Shown piece by piece: positions 32,077 through 43,383 of a DNA stretch of 64,000 nt. The translations under genes and the position numbers were made by a program. Location: assembly GCF_035083965.1 (NCBI RefSeq), contig NC_089724.1:16052410-16116409 (forward strand). The letters are read 5' to 3'. The notes beneath the pieces were generated by a model. That model had not been told where the DNA came from, did no database searches, and saw nothing but the letters and a program-made list of their open reading frames with translations. Position 1 is the first letter of the stretch. Every line of letters starts with the position of its first letter. Source of the stretch: Branchiostoma lanceolatum (lineage: Eukaryota; Chordata; Leptocardii; Amphioxiformes; Branchiostomatidae).

Positions 32077-34782
32077 ATGCCGTTCCTCTCAGAACTCAAA
32101 CGCGGAACTGCTGCTGTAAAATATTTGATACTGTTGTTCATATGTGCATGGATTCCTGCCCTTTATCTTATCGTTGGTGAAAGATCTGGGATATCATGGA
32201 AAGCTCTACCTCCACCAAGGAAAATCTCTCCAGTCGACGTGAACAACTCCCCAAATGGAGGTCATCATTTAGACACTTCAGGTATGTGATGACCAAGATG
32301 AGTACTTGAATTCCAAAACGTTTCTTCTACAATAGAGCATTTGGGAATAGGGCTATATTCAAGAACGTTCTTTCCTTCAAAACATACCGTGGCAAGCAAT
32401 GAAAGAGTGTAGACAGTTATTCTGATATGTTGTTTTTCCAGCATGTTCTCTGAGGTGGAGTTTCGCCAACTTCGAAGGCGACGAAAGTAGGCGAAAGGGG
32501 GGGGGGGATCTATCAGAATTTCTTACATTTGAACCAAATGGATCAATGGATCTGATAGAATGTTTTGCCCCATGTATTATTAATGCGACTATTTAACGGT
32601 CTATATATATATTTATATGACACAAGTCATTTGGTCAAGAACTGTGGGTAGTGGGTACAATATCTATATTACGCAAAACAAAATTAAGGCCACAACAAAT
32701 AAATTGTATAGGTGATACCCCTTACAGACATCTGATGCGAGAGCGCGAACATACAAGGTGGGCAAAAAATCTAGTTGCCTACATTTTCGAAATAGAGACC
32801 ATAAACGTTGCATCAAGCTTAGAATTTTAATGACGAAACATCGTATACCAGCCACCTAGTCTTTTCATGGTGTGGTAACCTAGTATCACTACAGCTACAC
32901 TTCGACGTTCAAAGTACGCATGCGCAGCGAAATGCATTGTGGGTAATATGTCAAAGGTTAAGGTGCCTAATCGGTAATTTAGTAAACAGTTTTTGTCTAT
33001 ACCATGCTTTATACATGTCCAGACGTGTTTTTCTTATGTTTCAGGGGCCGCCTCCACCCTTTACTATTACCTGCCAACATGATAGGGTCATACATGGTAT
33101 TTATACAATTGTATCCTGGTGTATGTTGTAGGTCTTATCAGCCAGGTCTTCGTGTCCAACATATCCCGGCCACCTGACAGCGACAAAACAAATAAAAGAC
33201 CGGCATTCTCTGGGACGACCGGACCAGCCAATATTTACACCCAGCCACCAGGCATAGTAAAGAATACCACGAATAAAAGACCGGCACTCTCCGGAACGAC
33301 CGGACCAGCCAATACTTCCACCCAGCCACTAGGTATAGTAAAGAATAGCACGAATAAAAGACCGGCATTCTCCGGAGCGACCGGACCAGCCAATACTTCC
33401 ACCCAGCCACTAGGTATAGTAAAGAATAGCACGAATAAAAGACCGGCACTCTCCGGAACGACCGGACCAGCTGCCAATACTTCCACCCAGCCACCAGGTA
33501 TAGTAAAGAATAGCACGAATAAAAGACCGGCACTCTCCGGAACGACCGGACCAGCTGCCAATACTTCCACCCAGCCACCAGGTATAGTAAAGAATAGCAC
33601 GAATAAAAGACCGGCATTCTCCGGAGCGACCGGACCAGCCAATACTTCCACCCAGCCACTAGGTATAGTAAAGAATAGCACGAATAAAAGACCGGCATTC
33701 TCCTGAACGACCGGACCAGCCAATACTTCCACCCAGCCACCAGGTATAGTAAAGAATAGCACGAATAAAAGACCGGCACTCTCCGGAACGACCGGACCAG
33801 CCAATACTTCCACCCAGCCACCAGGTATAGTAAAGAATAGCACGAATAAAAGAGCGGCATTCTCCTGAACGACCGGACCAGCCAATACTTCCACCCAGCC
33901 ACCAGGTATAGTAAAGAATAGCACGAATAAAAGACCGGCATTCTCCGGAGCGACCGGACCAGCCAATACTTCCACCCAGCCACTAGGTATAGTAAAGAAT
34001 AGCACGAATAAAAGAGCGGCATTCTCCCGGGAACGACCGGACCAGCCAATACTTCCACCCAGCCACCAGGTATAGTAAAGAATAGCACGAATAAAAGACC
34101 GGCACTCTCCGGAACGACCGGACCAGCTGCCAATACTTCCACCCAGCCACCAGGTATAGTAAAGAATAGCACGAATAAAAGACCGGCATTCTCCGGAGCG
34201 ACCGGACCAGCCAATACTTCCACCCAGCCACCAGGTATAGTAAAGAATAGCACGAATAAAAGACCGGCACTCTCCGGAACGACCGGACCAGCTGCCAATA
34301 CTTCCACCCAGCCACCAGGTATAGTAAAGAATAGCACGAATAAAAGACCGGCATTCTCCGGAGCGACCGGACCAGCCAATACTTCCACCCAGCCACTAGG
34401 TATAGTAAAGAATAGCACGAATAAAAGACCGGCATTCTCCTGAACGACCGGACCAGCCAATACTTCCACCCAGCCACCAGGTATAGTAAAGAATAGCACG
34501 AATAAAAGAGCGGCATTCTCCCGGGAACGACCGGACCAGCCAATACTTCCACCCAGCCACCAGGTATAGTAAAGAATAGCACGAATAAAAGACCGGCACT
34601 CTCAGGAACGACCGGACCAGCCAATACTTCCACCCAGCCACTAGGTATAGTAAAGAATAGCACGAATAAAAGAGCGGCATTCTACGAGGCGACAAGACCA
34701 GCCAATACTTCCACCCAGCCACCAGGTATAGTAAGACTTGCCCACTATATCATTACAATCCATTAATAATCCCTTTGTCAAT

Positions 34783-34829
<47 letters not shown>

Positions 34830-34931
34830 CACAAGCACATACACACACACACACACAAACAAACAAACACACACATATACATACATACACATACAGATAC
34901 ACAAGAGCTGTCACACACACACACATACACA

Positions 34932-34968
<37 letters not shown>

Positions 34969-35936
34969 ACACTGTCACACACGTCGTAAATGATAACTCC
35001 GATCAATTGGAGGTAAAAATCGACTTACAAACGATTTCTGTTTTTCCTTAACCTCCTGTACAGATGCCAGACGCGCGGCCAAAAATATGCAGGTGAAGAG
35101 AGTCGCCATTTTGAAGGAATTCTGCAGGAAAAAAAACGGCTCGTTTGCAGGGGTTAGTTACCTTCGCCAAGAAGGTTATCTTTTCGGGTTTCTGTGTTTG
35201 CGCCTTTGAGTCTTTGTGTGTGTTTGTGAACAGTATAAAGTCGCGCATGGATCTTGAGGACAATTGGTATGTGTTCGGTTGTCAACCTAACGACATGTGG
35301 ATGGGTGTCGGCAAAGGGCTCATTAGCGGCTAATCATGGTGCTGCAGGGAAGCTGCATGTCTGTTATTTCTGCAAGTTCTAGAAATGCCTCTTATAGAGA
35401 TATTCGAAGTGTAGTTTTGTTTGATTCACGACCACGCATATTTCCTACATCATACGACATAGCTACAGCTTTTATTTGCTTTTCATTTTCAGGCGTTCCT
35501 GTCGCAAAAATTGCTCCATCAACTTATCGTTGTCGACAGAATCAAAACCATTTACTGTTACATCCCTAAAACTGGATGTACAACAACAAAGTTTGCAATG
35601 TACAATCTCCAACATGGCACAAATGAGAGCAATGCAGATCACCAACTGGGATGGATTCACAAGCAACACTTTAAGTTGCTGAGCAGCTACAGTAACAGAG
35701 ATGCGGACATGCGTCTTGCAACCTACAACAAACTCATGGTCGTCCGCGACCCTTTGGAAAGGTATGTCATCCCATGAGTGTGTTTGTGCGTGTTGTGTTT
35801 GTGCGTGTGTGTGTGTGTGTGTATGTGTGCGTGTGTGTATGTGTACATATGTGTGTGAGTGTGCGTGTGTGTGTGTATGCGTGTATGTATGTATGTGTAT
35901 GTGTGTGCGTGTGTGTGTGTGCACGCGGTTTGTGTA

Positions 35937-35972
<36 letters not shown>

Positions 35973-37620
35973 AGTGTGCTTATTTATATATGTATAACGC
36001 ATTGTGTTGATAAGAAGATTATCTTACACTGTAAGCTATTACTGTACCTTAATGTAGCTGTTAAGGTAAAAGAACATCGCTCATCAGATAGTACATGTAG
36101 ATAACGCACGTTGTAATGTGTTTTTTCTATAACTTCAATACCTGCGCTGACTGCCTAATTTCTTGCAGCTTTAAGTAGATACACATTCTACATATTTCTT
36201 TGTTTGCTTGCTTCCATGATACATATTTGTAATGCTACGTATTAACAATTTGACATGAAGTTTTCATCTTCTGACTTTTTCAGGCTCGCGTCTGCCTGGC
36301 TTGACAAATTCATCAACAACCCACGCCGCTTCTCATACATCAAGAGGTTTCAGCAGAAAACAGTATTTAAGGTGAACTTGAAATAAAGACAAACAACAGG
36401 GTGTACGTGTAAATCTTCGCCGTCTATATTTCAGAGAGTAAAATGAAAGAGAGAAATTTAGAGTATGATATTGGAAAATTCTAATTCTAAAATTTTTTCT
36501 TATTTAGGAAAGAGGATAATATACTAAATATAGAAAAGGTTTTTCATATACATTCTAACATCTAGAAGAGCGAATGATATTCTAGAAATTAATTATGATC
36601 GTCTCAAATTTAGAAGATAGTATATATCTTAAAATCTAGAAGAGAGTATATATTCTAAACTCTTCCTAAATCTAGAAAGGAACCTGGAATTCTAAATTTA
36701 AGGAAAGGGCATTATATTCTAAAAGTTAGAAGACAGTGTAGAATATTCTAGTCTGATCGTTTACTTATGAACACGCTAATTTCACATGATAACCAGCATA
36801 TTTTGTCAATTTCTAACCTGGCTGTTAACTGTTTTGTTACAGTCCGGATTCCGGAACAGACGACCCGCAGGACGTACAAGTAACGGTGTACCACCAATTC
36901 CCTTCCGAGATTTCATCCGGAGTATCATTGACAAGATCTATCTAGATGTACACTGGGAGCCGTTCTTCAGTCTGTGTGCTCCATGCCAGGTACGTGTATT
37001 TACCGTACATCAAATCATATGAAACGGCTTTTTTGTTGTTTCAGATATCTTGAAACTCAAAGGAAGTTTCTGATAATCCTTTTGTCATATGTTGTTTTAT
37101 GGAATTATCAATTATGAGGGCCGTTTGTTTGTTTGTTTGTTTGTTTGTTTGTTTGAATTGCAAGGGGAGACCTCAACAAATATTTCACAAGGTTCATATA
37201 GACCCTGCTCTATCATCATGAACAAGAGAGCTAGATACCAAAATAATATCAAGCACATGGTAGATCAACTGCCTTTCTCGCTGTAACACGATTGGTTGGC
37301 AACACCTGATTGTAACCTTGAAATAGGAATTAATGTTTTCGTCTCTATTGTAGGTTGAATATGACTTCATCGCTCATACCGACACCCTGGTAGAGGACCT
37401 TCGTCTGTTCTTCCACAAGATTGGTGTTGTAGGGAAGGACGGCATTCTCCCGAGACAACACCCCACGCGGGCTAAAACGGGCTTCGGCAACACCTTCCGA
37501 GAGGTCCCGACGGAGGACATACGTCGCATCGGTGAAATCTACAAACCGGATTTCGACATGTTTGGACGTTCTTTTGACGAAGACTCTGTGCTGATTGAGC
37601 ACGGACGGAGAGACGTGTAG
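32077..37620 (+). CDS. Golgi carbohydrate sulfotransferase (HNK-1ST/CHST8-14-like), copy 1
   Basis: A type II Golgi enzyme that would transfer sulfate from PAPS to a glycan. Exons are 32077-32281, 33132 to at most 33662, 35064-35152, 35493-35761, 36284-36371, 36843-36989 and 37354-37620; all phases agree. Exon 1 encodes a short cytosolic tail and a membrane anchor (residues about 15-33, [20 protein letters not shown]). Exon 2 encodes the stem and runs into the minisatellite. Exon 3 gives [20 protein letters not shown]. Exon 4 holds the 5'-phosphosulfate loop ([12 protein letters not shown]), and exons 4-5 the 3'-phosphate motif (RDPLERLASAW). Exon 6 has [14 protein letters not shown] and exon 7 the family's DFDMFG end. 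The maximum length is about 531 residues, depending on which repeat's donor is used. The usual Tyr after DMFG is Arg. The acceptor sugar is unknown. Confidence 0.85.
33186..34735 (+). repeat. Minisatellite of 19 units (81-84 bp) in the stem region of copy 1
   Basis: Units begin near 33201, 33282, 33363 and so on to 34675. Each encodes about 27 residues (NKRPAFSG, then [10 protein letters not shown], then GIVKNS) with N-glycosylation sequons. Three variants recur: GCT insertion, ACTCTCCGGAACG and ATTCTCCGGAGCG. Units 7, 9 and 16 contain TGA in frame (the first at 33704-33706). Units 11 and 17 carry a two-base insertion. Every unit except the first has CCA(G)/CTAG followed by GTATAG, a 5' splice-site-like sequence in the phase required by exon 3. 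Confidence 0.95.
34780..34980. repeat. (CA)n-rich microsatellite in intron 2, copy 1
   Basis: A CA tract with AACA, TACA and TCAC interruptions. His/Thr-rich ORFs over it are artefacts. Confidence 0.95.
35155..35325 (+). repeat. Dispersed repeat of the TGTGTTTGTGAACAC family, copy 1
   Basis: An intronic copy with CCTTCGCCAAGAAGGTTATC, then TGTGTTTGTGAACAG and GGATGGGTGTCGGCAAA. It is repeated at 40894-41064 by the tandem duplication. Confidence 0.7.
35778..35985. repeat. (TG)n-rich microsatellite in intron 4, copy 1
   Basis: A TG/TATG/GCGTG tract directly after exon 4. Confidence 0.95.
36425..36745. repeat. Degenerate CTAGAA/TTCTAAA-rich block in intron 5, copy 1
   Basis: About 320 bp in which TCTAGAA, TTTAGAA, ATTCTAAA and AGATAGTATATAT motifs recur at irregular spacing and in both orientations. 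It is a decayed tandem or inverted array, copied at 42164-42484. Confidence 0.7.
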
Positions 37621-37815
37621 TTGGCGTGGACTCTAGGATCACCCTCGCACAACTTGCACATAAGTAGGGATCGTCGGCCGCACACCACCTTTAGTCGTAG
37701 AGTCCCGACAGTTGGGGATATATCGTATGAAATTCAGCTGTCTTGTGTAGATTGTCGTAACGCTTATCGACGGTCGGGTCAGTCTTAGCCTCGCTGGAAG
37801 TCCTACGCGGGACCG

Positions 37816-40521
37816 ATGCCGTTCCTCTCAGAACTCAAACGCGGAACTGCTGCTGTAAAATATTTGATACTGTTGTTCATATGTGCATGGATTCCTGCCC
37901 TTTATCTTATCGTTGGTGAAAGATCTGGGATATCATGGAAAGCTCTACCTCCACCAAGGAAAATCTCTCCAGTCGACGTGAACAACTCCCCAAATGGAGG
38001 TCATCATTTAGACACTTCAGGTATGTGATGACCAAGATGAGTACTTGAATTCCAAAACGTTTCTTCTACAATAGAGCATTTGGGAATAGGGCTATATTCA
38101 AGAACGTTCTTTCCTTCAAAACATACCGTGGCAAGCAATGAAAGAGTGTAGACAGTTATTCTGATATGTTGTTTTTCCAGCATGTTCTCTGAGGTGGAGT
38201 TTCGCCAACTTCGAAGGCGACGAAAGTAGGCGAAAGGGGGGGGGGGATCTATCAGAATTTCTTACATTTGAACCAAATGGATCAATGGATCTGATAGAAT
38301 GTTTTGCCCCATGTATTATTAATGCGACTATTTAACGGTCTATATATATATTTATATGACACAAGTCATTTGGTCAAGAACTGTGGGTAGTGGGTACAAT
38401 ATCTATATTACGCAAAACAAAATTAAGGCCACAACAAATAAATTGTATAGGTGATACCCCTTACAGACATCTGATGCGAGAGCGCGAACATACAAGGTGG
38501 GCAAAAAATCTAGTTGCCTACATTTTCGAAATAGAGACCATAAACGTTGCATCAAGCTTAGAATTTTAATGACGAAACATCGTATACCAGCCACCTAGTC
38601 TTTTCATGGTGTGGTAACCTAGTATCACTACAGCTACACTTCGACGTTCAAAGTACGCATGCGCAGCGAAATGCATTGTGGGTAATATGTCAAAGGTTAA
38701 GGTGCCTAATCGGTAATTTAGTAAACAGTTTTTGTCTATACCATGCTTTATACATGTCCAGACGTGTTTTTCTTATGTTTCAGGGGCCGCCTCCACCCTT
38801 TACTATTACCTGCCAACATGATAGGGTCATACATGGTATTTATACAATTGTATCCTGGTGTATGTTGTAGGTCTTATCAGCCAGGTCTTCGTGTCCAACA
38901 TATCCCGGCCACCTGACAGCGACAAAACAAATAAAAGACCGGCATTCTCTGGGACGACCGGACCAGCCAATATTTACACCCAGCCACCAGGCATAGTAAA
39001 GAATACCACGAATAAAAGACCGGCACTCTCCGGAACGACCGGACCAGCCAATACTTCCACCCAGCCACTAGGTATAGTAAAGAATAGCACGAATAAAAGA
39101 CCGGCATTCTCCGGAGCGACCGGACCAGCCAATACTTCCACCCAGCCACTAGGTATAGTAAAGAATAGCACGAATAAAAGACCGGCACTCTCCGGAACGA
39201 CCGGACCAGCTGCCAATACTTCCACCCAGCCACCAGGTATAGTAAAGAATAGCACGAATAAAAGACCGGCACTCTCCGGAACGACCGGACCAGCTGCCAA
39301 TACTTCCACCCAGCCACCAGGTATAGTAAAGAATAGCACGAATAAAAGACCGGCATTCTCCGGAGCGACCGGACCAGCCAATACTTCCACCCAGCCACTA
39401 GGTATAGTAAAGAATAGCACGAATAAAAGACCGGCATTCTCCTGAACGACCGGACCAGCCAATACTTCCACCCAGCCACCAGGTATAGTAAAGAATAGCA
39501 CGAATAAAAGACCGGCACTCTCCGGAACGACCGGACCAGCCAATACTTCCACCCAGCCACCAGGTATAGTAAAGAATAGCACGAATAAAAGAGCGGCATT
39601 CTCCTGAACGACCGGACCAGCCAATACTTCCACCCAGCCACCAGGTATAGTAAAGAATAGCACGAATAAAAGACCGGCATTCTCCGGAGCGACCGGACCA
39701 GCCAATACTTCCACCCAGCCACTAGGTATAGTAAAGAATAGCACGAATAAAAGAGCGGCATTCTCCCGGGAACGACCGGACCAGCCAATACTTCCACCCA
39801 GCCACCAGGTATAGTAAAGAATAGCACGAATAAAAGACCGGCACTCTCCGGAACGACCGGACCAGCTGCCAATACTTCCACCCAGCCACCAGGTATAGTA
39901 AAGAATAGCACGAATAAAAGACCGGCATTCTCCGGAGCGACCGGACCAGCCAATACTTCCACCCAGCCACCAGGTATAGTAAAGAATAGCACGAATAAAA
40001 GACCGGCACTCTCCGGAACGACCGGACCAGCTGCCAATACTTCCACCCAGCCACCAGGTATAGTAAAGAATAGCACGAATAAAAGACCGGCATTCTCCGG
40101 AGCGACCGGACCAGCCAATACTTCCACCCAGCCACTAGGTATAGTAAAGAATAGCACGAATAAAAGACCGGCATTCTCCTGAACGACCGGACCAGCCAAT
40201 ACTTCCACCCAGCCACCAGGTATAGTAAAGAATAGCACGAATAAAAGAGCGGCATTCTCCCGGGAACGACCGGACCAGCCAATACTTCCACCCAGCCACC
40301 AGGTATAGTAAAGAATAGCACGAATAAAAGACCGGCACTCTCAGGAACGACCGGACCAGCCAATACTTCCACCCAGCCACTAGGTATAGTAAAGAATAGC
40401 ACGAATAAAAGAGCGGCATTCTACGAGGCGACAAGACCAGCCAATACTTCCACCCAGCCACCAGGTATAGTAAGACTTGCCCACTATATCATTACAATCC
40501 ATTAATAATCCCTTTGTCAAT

Positions 40522-40568
<47 letters not shown>

Positions 40569-40670
40569 CACAAGCACATACACACACACACACACAAACA
40601 AACAAACACACACATATACATACATACACATACAGATACACAAGAGCTGTCACACACACACACATACACA

Positions 40671-40707
<37 letters not shown>

Positions 40708-41675
40708 ACACTGTCACACACGTCGTAAATGATAACTCCGATCAATTGGAGGTAAAAATCGACTTACAAACGATTTCTGTTTTTCCTTAACCTCCTGTAC
40801 AGATGCCAGACGCGCGGCCAAAAATATGCAGGTGAAGAGAGTCGCCATTTTGAAGGAATTCTGCAGGAAAAAAAACGGCTCGTTTGCAGGGGTTAGTTAC
40901 CTTCGCCAAGAAGGTTATCTTTTCGGGTTTCTGTGTTTGCGCCTTTGAGTCTTTGTGTGTGTTTGTGAACAGTATAAAGTCGCGCATGGATCTTGAGGAC
41001 AATTGGTATGTGTTCGGTTGTCAACCTAACGACATGTGGATGGGTGTCGGCAAAGGGCTCATTAGCGGCTAATCATGGTGCTGCAGGGAAGCTGCATGTC
41101 TGTTATTTCTGCAAGTTCTAGAAATGCCTCTTATAGAGATATTCGAAGTGTAGTTTTGTTTGATTCACGACCACGCATATTTCCTACATCATACGACATA
41201 GCTACAGCTTTTATTTGCTTTTCATTTTCAGGCGTTCCTGTCGCAAAAATTGCTCCATCAACTTATCGTTGTCGACAGAATCAAAACCATTTACTGTTAC
41301 ATCCCTAAAACTGGATGTACAACAACAAAGTTTGCAATGTACAATCTCCAACATGGCACAAATGAGAGCAATGCAGATCACCAACTGGGATGGATTCACA
41401 AGCAACACTTTAAGTTGCTGAGCAGCTACAGTAACAGAGATGCGGACATGCGTCTTGCAACCTACAACAAACTCATGGTCGTCCGCGACCCTTTGGAAAG
41501 GTATGTCATCCCATGAGTGTGTTTGTGCGTGTTGTGTTTGTGCGTGTGTGTGTGTGTGTGTATGTGTGCGTGTGTGTATGTGTACATATGTGTGTGAGTG
41601 TGCGTGTGTGTGTGTATGCGTGTATGTATGTATGTGTATGTGTGTGCGTGTGTGTGTGTGCACGCGGTTTGTGTA

Positions 41676-41711
<36 letters not shown>

Positions 41712-43383
41712 AGTGTGCTTATTTATATATGTATAACGCATTGTGTTGATAAGAAGATTATCTTACACTGTAAGCTATTACTGTACCTTAATGTAGCTGT
41801 TAAGGTAAAAGAACATCGCTCATCAGATAGTACATGTAGATAACGCACGTTGTAATGTGTTTTTTCTATAACTTCAATACCTGCGCTGACTGCCTAATTT
41901 CTTGCAGCTTTAAGTAGATACACATTCTACATATTTCTTTGTTTGCTTGCTTCCATGATACATATTTGTAATGCTACGTATTAACAATTTGACATGAAGT
42001 TTTCATCTTCTGACTTTTTCAGGCTCGCGTCTGCCTGGCTTGACAAATTCATCAACAACCCACGCCGCTTCTCATACATCAAGAGGTTTCAGCAGAAAAC
42101 AGTATTTAAGGTGAACTTGAAATAAAGACAAACAACAGGGTGTACGTGTAAATCTTCGCCGTCTATATTTCAGAGAGTAAAATGAAAGAGAGAAATTTAG
42201 AGTATGATATTGGAAAATTCTAATTCTAAATTTTTTTCTTATTTAGGAAAGAGGATAATATACTAAATATAGAAAAGGTTTTTCATATACATTCTAACAT
42301 CTAGAAGAGCGAATGATATTCTAGAAATTAATTATGATCGTCTCAAATTTAGAAGATAGTATATATCTTAAAATCTAGAAGAGAGTATATATTCTAAACT
42401 CTTCCTAAATCTAGAAAGGAACCTGGAATTCTAAATTTAAGGAAAGGGCATTATATTCTAAAAGTTAGAAGACAGTGTAGAATATTCTAGTCTGATCGTT
42501 TACTTATGAACACGCTAATTTCACATGATAACCAGCATATTTTGTCAATTTCTAACCTGGCTGTTAACTGTTTTGTTACAGTCCGGATTCCGGAACAGAC
42601 GACCCGCAGGACGTACAAGTAACGGTGTACCACCAATTCCCTTCCGAGATTTCATCCGGAGTATCATTGACAAGATCTATCTAGATGTACACTGGGAGCC
42701 GTTCTTCAGTCTGTGTGCTCCATGCCAGGTACGTGTATTTACCGTACATCAAATCATATGAAACGGCTTTTTTGTTGTTTCAGATATCTTGAAACTCAAA
42801 GGAAGTTTCTGATAATCCTTTTGTCATATGTTGTTTTATGGAATTATCAATTATGAGGGCCGTTTGTTTGTTTGTTTGTTTGTTTGTTTGTTTGAATTGC
42901 AAGGGGAGACCTCAACAAATATTTCACAAGGTTCATATAGACCCTGCTCTATCATCATGAACAAGAGAGCTAGATACCAAAATAATATCAAGCACATGGT
43001 AGATCAACTGCCTTTCTCGCTGTAACACGATTGGTTGGCAACACCTGATTGTAACCTTGAAATAGGAATTAATGTTTTCGTCTCTATTGTAGGTTGAATA
43101 TGACTTCATCGCTCATACCGACACCCTGGTAGAGGACCTTCGTCTGTTCTTCCACAAGATTGGTGTTGTAGGGAAGGACGGCATTCTCCCGAGACAACAC
43201 CCCACGCGGGCTAAAACGGGCTTCGGCAACACCTTCCGAGAGGTCCCGACGGAGGACATACGTCGCATCGGTGAAATCTACAAACCGGATTTCGACATGT
43301 TTGGATACTCTTTTGATGAAGACTTAGCGCTGATTGAGCACGAACGGAGGGACGGGTTGAAACAAAACGTCTCAGGTCAGTGA
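37816..43383 (+). CDS. Golgi carbohydrate sulfotransferase (HNK-1ST/CHST8-14-like), copy 2
   Basis: Same structure as copy 1 shifted by 5739: exons 37816-38020, 38871 to at most 39401, 40803-40891, 41232-41500, 42023-42110, 42582-42728 and 43093-43383. Exons 1-6 are identical to copy 1. Exon 7 is identical up to about 43305, then differs. It keeps Tyr in [16 protein letters not shown] and ends with a longer tail ([12 protein letters not shown]) instead of GRRDV. The DFxxFGY end fits the family better, so this looks like the ancestral last exon. The maximum length is about 539 residues. The start codon lies only 195 bp after the stop of copy 1, so copy 2 may share or lack promoter sequence. 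An AACGTCTCAG|GTCAGT donor-like site sits just before the stop. Confidence 0.85.
38925..40474 (+). repeat. Minisatellite of 19 units, copy 2
   Basis: Identical in unit order and variants to the array at 33186-34735, including the TGA-bearing and two-base-insertion units. Confidence 0.95.
40519..40719. repeat. (CA)n-rich microsatellite, copy 2
   Basis: Same tract length and interruptions as at 34780-34980. Such identity is remarkable for a fast-mutating microsatellite. Confidence 0.95.
41517..41724. repeat. (TG)n-rich microsatellite, copy 2
   Basis: Same interruptions and apparent length as at 35778-35985. Confidence 0.95.
43014..43305 (+). repeat. Partial third duplication copy
   Basis: The first 292 bp of the unit (intron tail plus most of exon 7) match units A and B. 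The match breaks inside exon 7 after GACATGTTTGGA, where the exon continues as a diverged but homologous sequence. Confidence 0.85.

Larger units (their letters stand above)
31536..37274 (+). repeat. Tandem duplication unit A (5739 bp)
   Basis: The unit begins at TTCTCGCTGTAACAC and recurs at 37275 with period 5739. It covers an orphan last exon, 195 bp of spacer, sulfotransferase exons 1-6 with all introns, and microsatellites. Reading along both units I saw only one difference (36492 A versus 42231 T). Confidence 0.95.
37275..43013 (+). repeat. Tandem duplication unit B (5739 bp)
   Basis: The second unit, essentially identical to unit A. It includes exon 7 of gene copy 1 and exons 1-6 of copy 2. 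Confidence 0.95.

Noticed and set aside
32664..32855. Minus ORF in sulfotransferase intron 1
   Set aside because: Intronic, no domain, and simply duplicated at 38403 with the rest of the unit.
33138..34663. Long minus-strand ORFs (453, 256 and 226 codons) across the minisatellite
   Set aside because: They are mirror frames of the 81-bp repeat. The plus frame has a start exon, matching phases and family context; the minus frames have none.
33186..34735. CRISPR-like array
   Set aside because: The units are contiguous and nearly identical, with no unique spacers, in an animal coding region. It is a minisatellite.
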